From Dehalococcoidia bacterium (GTDB lineage: Bacteria; Chloroflexota; Dehalococcoidia; JAUSJJ01), in contig JAUSJJ010000089.1 of NCBI GenBank assembly GCA_030647705.1, positions 1 through 7,587 on the forward strand: a stretch of 7,587 bases of DNA. Reading direction: 5' to 3'. Each line of letters starts with the position of its first letter. Position 1 is the stretch's first letter. Position numbers and translations under genes: made by a program. Of the stretch, positions 1 to 5,600 are shown in pieces. Under the pieces are notes generated by a model. It was not told where the DNA came from, made no database searches, and saw only the letters and a program-made list of their open reading frames with translations.

Positions 1-735
1 TTCGTTCAGCATGGCCACCGGCCCATTGCCGTCGTATACCTGGACGCTGCCGGTTTCAGCCAGGGTATCGGGGTCCAGGAAGCGCAGCGTCGCCGTGCCA
101 TCGCTCATGATCAGGCGCCTGCCGTCGTAGGTGATGCCCCAGCCCTCGGTGGTGGGGTAGCTGAACGTCCGCAGTGACTGGAAGGTGTTCTTGTCGTAAA
201 CGAAGCCCGTGTGGTTCCGCCAGGTCAACTGCACGATCCTGTCTCTGTTGTCTCCATAGACCGCAATGCCTTCACCGAAGAGATCGGCGGCCAGATCGCG
301 CCGCTGCAGCACCTCTCCCGTGTCCAGCCTCACCTTGCGCAGGCTGGACTTGCCATATATGCCCGTTCCTTCGTATAGCGCCCCCCCGTCGAAGACCAGT
401 CCCTGGGTGAAGGCATCGGCATCATGGGGGTAGACGTTGACCACTTCATATGTGAAGGACGGGACAGATGCAGGCGCCGGCGTGGGAGTGGCGACCGCCG
501 TCGGCGTTGGGAGTTGGGTTGGTGAGAGGGTGGGCGTAGGGAGGGGTGTCTGGGTTGGCGTGATATTGGCCGTCGCCGTGGGGGCAACGATGGCCGTAGG
601 CGCTGCTGTGGCCGTCGCCATTGGCGTCGCAGTGGCCGGGGCAGTGGGGGTGGCCGTGGGGACCGAGCAGCCGGCAAACACCACGGCGGAAACCAGCAGG
701 CAAGTGGCTGCGAACAGTGACTTCAAGCGTATCAT
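1..735 (-). CDS. Glutaminyl-peptide cyclotransferase-like lipoprotein (3' end cut by window edge)
   Basis: The frame is open for 245 codons from an ATG at 735 down to base 1, with no stop, so the C-terminus lies outside. Residues 1-23 form a lipoprotein signal peptide: basic start (MIRLK), hydrophobic core, then FAGC with Cys23 as the likely lipidated residue. Residues 24-92 are a low-complexity Thr/Pro/Ala linker. From about residue 94 (FTYEVVNVYPHD) the sequence matches the glutamine cyclotransferase family (Pfam Glu_cyclase_2, the plant/bacterial beta-propeller type), which turns N-terminal Gln of peptides into pyroglutamate. Family landmarks are present in order: FTQG at 109-112, YEGTG, FGEG at 153-156, GWG around Trp199, and the beginning of the NE(LE) motif at 244-245. 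The protein is probably anchored on the outer face of a membrane. An in-frame ATG at 765 is less likely because it lies upstream of the predicted transcription start. No clear Shine-Dalgarno is seen. The family call is strong; the enzymatic activity is inferred. Confidence 0.9.
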   Translation of the reverse strand, partial: MIRLKSLFAATCLLVSAVVFAGCSVPTATPTAPATATPMATATAAPTAIVAPTATANITPTQTPLPTPTLSPTQLPTPTAVATPTPAPASVPSFTYEVVNVYPHDADAFTQGLVFDGGALYEGTGIYGKSSLRKVRLDTGEVLQRRDLAADLFGEGIAVYGDNRDRIVQLTWRNHTGFVYDKNTFQSLRTFSYPTTEGWGITYDGRRLIMSDGTATLRFLDPDTLAETGSVQVYDGNGPVAMLNE

Positions 736-763
736 TGCGCACTCATGATTCCGATATGAAAGC

Positions 764-792
764 ATTTTGCATGAGGGCGCAGGAAATGTCAA
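764..792 (-). promoter_or_regulatory. Sigma-70-type promoter for the cyclotransferase-like gene
   Basis: On the minus strand TTGACA (792-787, six of six to the -35 consensus) is followed by a 17 bp spacer and CAAAAT (769-764, four of six to the -10 consensus). Transcription would start near 757, about 22 nt before the ATG at 735. This supports the downstream start codon and suggests that the gene is transcribed independently of the small gene ending at 820. Confidence 0.6.
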
Positions 793-819
793 ACAGGAGG
801 GCAGGCCGGCTCTCCGGTA

Positions 820-1236
820 TTACGGATAGACCCTGCCCGTTCTGCTCCAGTCCACCTCGGCCAGCAGGAGGGTGTACTGTGCCTGCACGCCGTCTGTCAG
901 GAGATGCTTCTGTCCCTGCTGTCCGCCCTGCCTCACTTGCAGGGTGTAGGCGCCTTCTTGAACTGCCCTGGCGTTGCTGTATATCTCGATTACCTTGTCG
1001 TCTTCATCGACGATGATCAGGCGGGAAGGCGTAACTGCGACGGTGACCTGTACCGCGGCAGTCAGGGGAGCCGGCAATGCTTCGTCAACGGTCACCCTGC
1101 CGACGGTCGCCTGGCTTTCCGGCCAGGCGGCCACCTGCGCCACAACGGGGATGGAGAAGGCAGTCGCCATGCCTAGGACCGCGATGCCCGCCAGTCCTAT
1201 CGCTATTGTCTTCTGAAGTCCCATCCAGCGTTTCAT
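820..1236 (-). CDS. Small exported protein of unknown function
   Basis: The gene encodes 138 residues from ATG at 1236 to TAA at 820-822. The N-terminus is a clear export signal: basic MKRWMGLQK, then a hydrophobic stretch from residue 10 to about 33, with possible AxA-type cleavage sites at ATA (24-26) or VVA (31-33). The mature part, about 100 residues, has alternating hydrophobic strands (for example VQVTVAV and SRLIIVD, residues about 62-78), suggesting a small beta-rich domain. It has no cysteine and no membrane segment beyond the signal. I do not recognise the family. A GGGAGG purine run lies about 16 nt before the ATG, longer than usual spacing, so the start is reasonable but not decisive; Met5 is an alternative. 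It is followed after 84 bp by the lipoprotein gene on the same strand, so both may serve the cell envelope, but they need not be functionally linked. Confidence 0.8.
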   Translation of the reverse strand: MKRWMGLQKTIAIGLAGIAVLGMATAFSIPVVAQVAAWPESQATVGRVTVDEALPAPLTAAVQVTVAVTPSRLIIVDEDDKVIEIYSNARAVQEGAYTLQVRQGGQQGQKHLLTDGVQAQYTLLLAEVDWSRTGRVYP

Positions 1237-1307
1237 GGTGTCCGACTTTGCGCCTCCCTCGTCCTTCTACCTTTAGCTTAGACCCGCGGGCTGTCATTCT
1301 CTTTTAG

Positions 1308-1397
1308 GGTCTGATACCCCGCCGCTTGCGGCGAAATGGGTTAAGCAAGATGCATGAGCATCTACATTATGGTGATACCCCGACGCTCGCGTCGGGG
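1308..1397. repeat. Pair of related palindromic repeats flanking a third hairpin
   Basis: Two related units start at 1308 and 1371, a 63 bp period. Each has GGT, then TGATACCCCG, then a perfect inverted repeat. The first hairpin is 1320-1333 (6 bp stem, TT centre) and the second is 1378-1397 (9 bp stem, TC centre). Differences within the stems are compensated: CGCCGC pairs with GCGGCG in the first, CGACGC with GCGTCG in the second. A third, unrelated hairpin lies between them at 1348-1363 (AGATGC, loop ATGA, GCATCT). The gaps on either side of it are both 14 bp. The arrangement resembles REP-type intergenic repeats or a structured RNA. No T-run follows the hairpins on either strand, so they are not typical terminators. 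Confidence 0.6.
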
Positions 1398-1478
1398 AGA
1401 ATGTCATCAAAATCACAGGGAAGGTGGGGGGCGTCACAAAACGCTGACAGTTTGGCGCATCTGCTTGCCAAAATCGAC

Positions 1479-1504
1479 AAAAATAGGATCGGGGCCCCGA
1501 TTCC
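1479..1504 (-). terminator. Rho-independent terminator of the kinase/regulator operon
   Basis: On the minus strand, about 30 nt after the TAG stop of the OmpR-type gene, GGAATCGG, a GGCC loop and CCGATCC form a stem of seven pairs with one bulged A. It is followed at once by T-A-TTTTT. The core ATCGGGGCCCCGAT (1488-1501) is a perfect palindrome. On the plus strand no T-run follows the stem, so it should work only for minus-strand transcripts. Confidence 0.7.
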
Positions 1505-1533
1505 GTTGAAGCTGCCTGGTGTCCCTGCAGGGA

Positions 1534-2223
1534 CTACTCTCTGGGCATCGTGTAACCTACGCCGTGCTTGGTGAAGATGTACCTTGGCGCCTTCGGGTTA
1601 TCCGCAAGCTTGCGCCGAAGCCGAGTCATGTTTACCTGGAGCAGGTTTGCCTCGCCCATGTATCCCACACCCCACACCGTCTCCAGCAACTGGTCGGGGG
1701 TAAGCACATTGCCCGCGTTGCGCGCCAGATGGGCCAATAGCCTGAACTCCGTGGCGGTCAACTTTAGCTCTTGCTGGCCCACTTCCACTCTGTGTCGTGC
1801 GAAGTCGACGGCGAGGTCGAGGCAGTGGAATGTCGGCTCCGGGCGCTCTCGTAGGCTGCGGCGCAGTACCGCCCTCACCCGCGCGGAGAGTTCGTGGGCG
1901 GAGAAAGGCTTGGTCACATAGTCGTCCGCGCCTGCGGTGAGACCTTCGACCTTCTCCTCATTGTTGCCTTTGGCCGTAACCATGATAATAGGTATTCGCG
2001 AGAACTCTCTTATGCGCCGGCAAATGGTGAAGCCATCTGCGCCCTGCATCATCACGTCGAGGAGGATGAGGTCGGGCGCCGTTTGGTCAAGCGTGGCGAG
2101 AGCGCTGTCCCCGTTGGTGAGTGTGGCAACGCTGTAACCTTCGAGCTCCAGGACGCGTCTCATCAGCCGCAGCATGTGCTCATCGTCGTCTACTACCAGC
2201 ACAGACTCTTTTCCAGGTACCAT
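1534..2223 (-). CDS. OmpR/PhoB-family response regulator (receiver plus winged-helix DNA-binding domain)
   Basis: This 229-residue protein is full length for the family. The N-terminal receiver (about 6-120) has the acidic pocket Asp12-Asp13, phospho-acceptor Asp56 in LILLDVMM, Thr83 in the MVTAK switch motif, and Lys105 in the TKPF motif. The C-terminal domain (about 130-228) is a Trans_Reg_C winged helix: LTATEFRLLAHLARN, the VLTPDQLLETVWG helix, the recognition-helix region around NMTRLRRKL, and the closing wing FTKHGVGYTM. It should bind DNA as a phosphorylation-dependent dimer and control transcription; targets cannot be read from the window. The ATG at 2223 follows an excellent GGAGGTGAT Shine-Dalgarno with 9 nt between GGAGG and the ATG. 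The gene is the last of the operon, 6 nt after the receiver-only gene. One oddity is that the usual Pro after DVMM is Gln60 (DVMMQGADG). Confidence 0.96.
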   Translation of the reverse strand: MVPGKESVLVVDDDEHMLRLMRRVLELEGYSVATLTNGDSALATLDQTAPDLILLDVMMQGADGFTICRRIREFSRIPIIMVTAKGNNEEKVEGLTAGADDYVTKPFSAHELSARVRAVLRRSLRERPEPTFHCLDLAVDFARHRVEVGQQELKLTATEFRLLAHLARNAGNVLTPDQLLETVWGVGYMGEANLLQVNMTRLRRKLADNPKAPRYIFTKHGVGYTMPRE

Positions 2224-2228
2224 GTGCG

Positions 2229-2237
2229 ATCACCTCC
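2229..2237 (-). promoter_or_regulatory. Shine-Dalgarno overlapping the upstream stop codon
   Basis: GGAGGTGAT is nearly a full complement of the 16S rRNA 3' end. Its internal TGA (2232-2230) is the stop codon of the receiver-only gene. Ribosomes ending there would lie on the start site of the OmpR-type gene, which favours translational coupling of the two regulators. Confidence 0.75.
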
Positions 2238-2634
2238 CCTGCCCAAGCGCACGCTTGACGTTTTGGATCAGCAATTGAGAACTGAGGGGTTTCACCAGGT
2301 AGCCGCAGGCGCTCATCGCCCGGGCCTTCTCCTGATGCTCGGCGCCGGCGAAAGCGCTGAATACGATCACCGGTATGCTGCGCAGTTTGGGCTCGGGTTT
2401 CATTTGCTCGAGGACGTACCAGCCGTCCCTGCGTGGCAGCTTCAGGTCCAGCAGGACGAGATCGATCTTGCCGTTCGGTAGCCTCCTCAACACGCTCAGG
2501 CCTTCATCCCCGTCTTCGGCCTGCAACACATGGTAGCCTTCGAGCGCCAGAACTCGTGCCACAAACGCGCGGACATCGGGCTCGTCGTCTATGACGAGGA
2601 CCGTCTTGCCGTTCTGTTTCCTGGTCATGGCCAT
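2230..2634 (-). CDS. Stand-alone receiver-domain response regulator (CheY-like)
   Basis: At 134 residues this protein is essentially one receiver domain (about 11-130) with no output domain. Visible receiver residues are Asp16-Asp17 (VIDDEPD), phospho-acceptor Asp63 (LVLLDLKLPRRDG), Ser93 in the IVFSA switch motif, and Lys115 in LVKPL. Such proteins accept phosphate from a kinase and act through protein contacts, as a phosphorelay intermediate, or as a phosphate sink. The gene lies 3 nt after the kinase stop, an arrangement like a hybrid kinase whose receiver has been split off (inference). The first ATG (2634) has AAGGG directly against it, too close to serve as a ribosome site. The ATG two codons later (2628) has AGGG at a 6 nt spacing and may be the true start, giving 132 residues. 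The TGA stop lies inside the ribosome site of the next gene. Confidence 0.95.
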   Translation of the reverse strand: MAMTRKQNGKTVLVIDDEPDVRAFVARVLALEGYHVLQAEDGDEGLSVLRRLPNGKIDLVLLDLKLPRRDGWYVLEQMKPEPKLRSIPVIVFSAFAGAEHQEKARAMSACGYLVKPLSSQLLIQNVKRALGQGR

Positions 2635-2637
2635 CCC

Positions 2638-5600
2638 TTACTTGTGTTTCTCTGACTTCGAGATGGGCAGAGTGAAATAGAAGGTGCTGCCCGCACCCAC
2701 CTTGCTCTCCACACGGATGCTGCCGCCGTGGGCTTCCACCAGGGCCTTGCACAGGCTGAGGCCGAGTCCCAGGCCGCCTGGGTCTTTGCTCAGCCGCTGC
2801 TCGATCCGGTAAAAGCGGTCGAAGACCTTGTCGGTCTCATCGGCTGGTATTCCTCGCCCCTGGTCGGCCACGCTTATCAGGAGTTCACGCGGGGTCCGCG
2901 CGCAGCGGACCACTATCTCTGTCCCCTGCTCGGAGTACTTGACAGCATTGTCAAGCAGGTTGTCCAGTATCTGTCGCACGCGCTTGCTATCCGCGGTGAT
3001 CGGCGGCAGCCCCCCGTCAAGCGCTGCTCTCATCCTGTGCTGCGGGGACCGGAGTTGCGTCTCAGCCACAGCCTCTTCTATTACTCTATCCATACTCGTT
3101 TCATGCCTGTCCAGGCGGAATAGGCCGGCCTCCAGCCGGGACATATCCAGAAGGAGGTCAACCAGCTCGGTCAGCCTGTCTGCGGCCTTGTCTATGGAGT
3201 GAAGGTGCTGCAGCTTCTCGTCGCGTTTCAGCCGCCTGTCGTAATCGATGATCATCGTGGCGTAGCCCTTGATGGTGGCCAGCGGCGTGCGCAGCTCGTG
3301 AGAGACCGTGGCCAGCAGGTTGGTCTTGAGTTTGTTCAGCTCCTCGTACTCGACCACCTTGGTTTGCGCCCGCCTGTGCTCGATGATGCCGGCCAGGACG
3401 TCGGCGACCGTGCACAGGAATCGTTCTTCTTTGTAGTCTCGCTGATGCCCTTGCTCCAGGTACACCGCGATGACCCCCAGCGCCTTGCCGGAGGACAGTA
3501 TGGGCACACAGTAATGCCCGTGCGGGGGGGCCTGTTCGCGGCAGGCCTCGTGGCGCTCATCGACGTGGTCCGCAAACTGCACTTCAAATGTGGCCGCCGC
3601 CCGCCCGCAAAGGCATCTGCCGAAGGGCACATCGGCACAGATTTCCTGCGTCACCGGGCTGAGGCCGATGTGAGCTTTCAACTCCAGAATGCCCGGTCCG
3701 TCCTGGACCAGGAATATGGCGCCCATGGGCAGGAAGCCGAGCCATGGCGCCGAGGTGACGAGTTTCAGGGTGTGTTGGCAGACCTCCTCCAGCGCAGCGT
3801 TTTCCAGAGACAGCCTCAGCATGGAGTTGATCACGGACTGGGTCTCATAGCTGTACTCGATCTCCTGTTCCATGCCGAACCGGTGGAGCGCCTCACCAAT
3901 GAGGAGCGCCGCTGACTCCAGGAAGTTGACCGCCCTGCGAGGCAGCAGCCCTTCCCGTTCGTCTGCCAGGTGGATCACGCCCAGTACTTCGTCCCCATGC
4001 CGGATAGGCGTGATTGCCATGCTGGCATGGCCGGCTCCAATGCACATGTCTTTGAACCTGGACCGCTCTTCCGGAGCAAGCCCTTGCACGAACTTCTCGA
4101 CGTTTTCGCACCAGAAAGAGCCATCGGAGGTCATGGCGGGAGCGTCTTGCGGCGCCCGCTGCCCCGTGACTACCCTGATGCAGGCGCATTGGTCATTCTT
4201 GATCGAAAGCGAGTTCTCGGCGGTCACGAACTCCCTGCTAAAGCCGGCGTATGACTCGTATGGCAGTTGTCCCTGTCTGTTCAGCAGCCTTATCCCCGCG
4301 CGATGGCATCCGCTCCACCCCTGGAGGAGTCGAACCACGGCAAGTAGATACGCCTTCTGCCCAGGCTCTCTGGCAAACATCTGCAGCAGGTTATTGGTGG
4401 CGTTCCGCTGGCGTTCGATCTCCCTGCGCTCGGTGATATCATCAACCAAAATCACGTTGTAGAGGTGCGTTCCATTGGGGTCGCGGATGGCATGGGCAAT
4501 GACCTTTGCCCACACGGTGTGGCCATCTTTGGCAAGATAGCGTTTGTCCCTCTGAAACGAATCACGTTTCCCTTCCCGGGTTTCCCTGAGCAGGCGTAAG
4601 CCTTCTTCCAGGTCCTCGGGATAGGTAATGTCCACAGTGGTAAGGCGTTCCATCTCTTCTGCCGTGTAGCCCAGAGTCTCCTGACAGGTACGGTTGGCCC
4701 GGAGGATTGCTCCATCTTTGGTGGACATCATCAGGCCGATGAGGGCGGACTCGAAGACCGTTCGGAACCGTTTCTCGCTGTCTCGCAGCGCCTCTTCTGC
4801 CTGCTTCTGCCCGGTGATATCCCTGACTACGTGTATCATGCCGGACATCTCTCCGGCCCGGCCAAACAACGGATCCACGCTCATGTGCAGCCACCGGTTG
4901 CCCAGGCGCGGTTCCTGGCGCACCAACTGGCAGCTAGTCCTCTCGGTCATGCAGCGTGTTCCGGGGCAGTCCGTGGCGCGGTCTCCCCGGCCGCAGATTG
5001 CATCATGGCAGTAGCGGCCCACTAGGGCCTTGGGCGTGGTGGCAAGCATGTTGGCCAAGCCTTTGTTGGCTCGTACTATCTTGAAGTCCAGGCTCATCAG
5101 TGCCACGCCATCGCTCATGGCGTCAAAGGTGGTCTCCCACTCTCTCTTGGCGTTCTCAACCAGGCCGAAAAGCCGGGTGCGTTCGTCGTTTGCTGTCTTC
5201 TGCTCCTCTTCTGCCGTCTTCCTCCCGGTGATGTCCCGTCCTACGCTCAGTATCATCGTCCGCCCTTGCCACTTGGTCACCTGGGTGTGCACTTCGAACG
5301 GCAGCGATCTGCCGTCCTTGTGGAGATGCACGGCTTCAAAGGTGGCGCGATCCTTTTCTCTCAACTCTCTCATCCTGTCCGCTATTAGGCCGGCAGAGTC
5401 CGGAGCATCCAACTGGCGGAGGTTGGTGGCCAGAAGCTCCTCCCTTGTGTAGCCGGGAGAGTCGCAAGCCGCCTGGTTGACATAAACAAAGTTGCCGTCG
5501 AAGTCGTGGACGTAGACCGGGTCGATCTGCGCGTCCAGCAGTTGCGCTTGCAGTTTCGATTGGTCTTCCGCCAGCTTACGTTCAGTAATGTCGCTGAATG

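Larger units (their letters stand above)
1237..1533. other. Intergenic region with hairpins and no supported gene
   Basis: This stretch of about 300 bp separates the regulator operon from the small exported protein gene. It contains the operon terminator near 1479-1504, a 14 bp palindrome at 1521-1534 overlapping the last base of the regulator stop codon, and a set of three hairpins between 1308 and 1397. Short open frames cross it on both strands, but none has a convincing start, ribosome site or protein-like composition. A convincing promoter for the gene starting at 1236 was not found; the best candidate is a weak ATGACA with a poor -10 near 1270-1297. Confidence 0.6.

Noticed and set aside
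437..748. Plus-strand open frame rich in Val/Gly/Ala
   Set aside because: It is the antisense of the Thr/Pro/Ala linker of the lipoprotein gene; the simple composition arises from repeated ACG/GCC/CCC codons on the other strand.
796..815. Imperfect inverted repeat after the small exported protein gene
   Set aside because: The stem has two mismatches and no T-run follows, so it is not a convincing terminator.
1326..1574. Possible small gene in the intergenic region on the plus strand
   Set aside because: It crosses two hairpins, the terminator and the end of the regulator gene, and lacks a ribosome site and protein-like pattern.
1894..2481. Plus-strand open frame of 195 codons
   Set aside because: It runs antisense across two well-supported response regulator genes and shows no family motif.
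3199..3915. Plus-strand open frame of 238 codons
   Set aside because: It is antisense to the GAF2/HisKA part of the kinase, whose frame carries intact catalytic motifs; long antisense frames are common in GC-rich genes.
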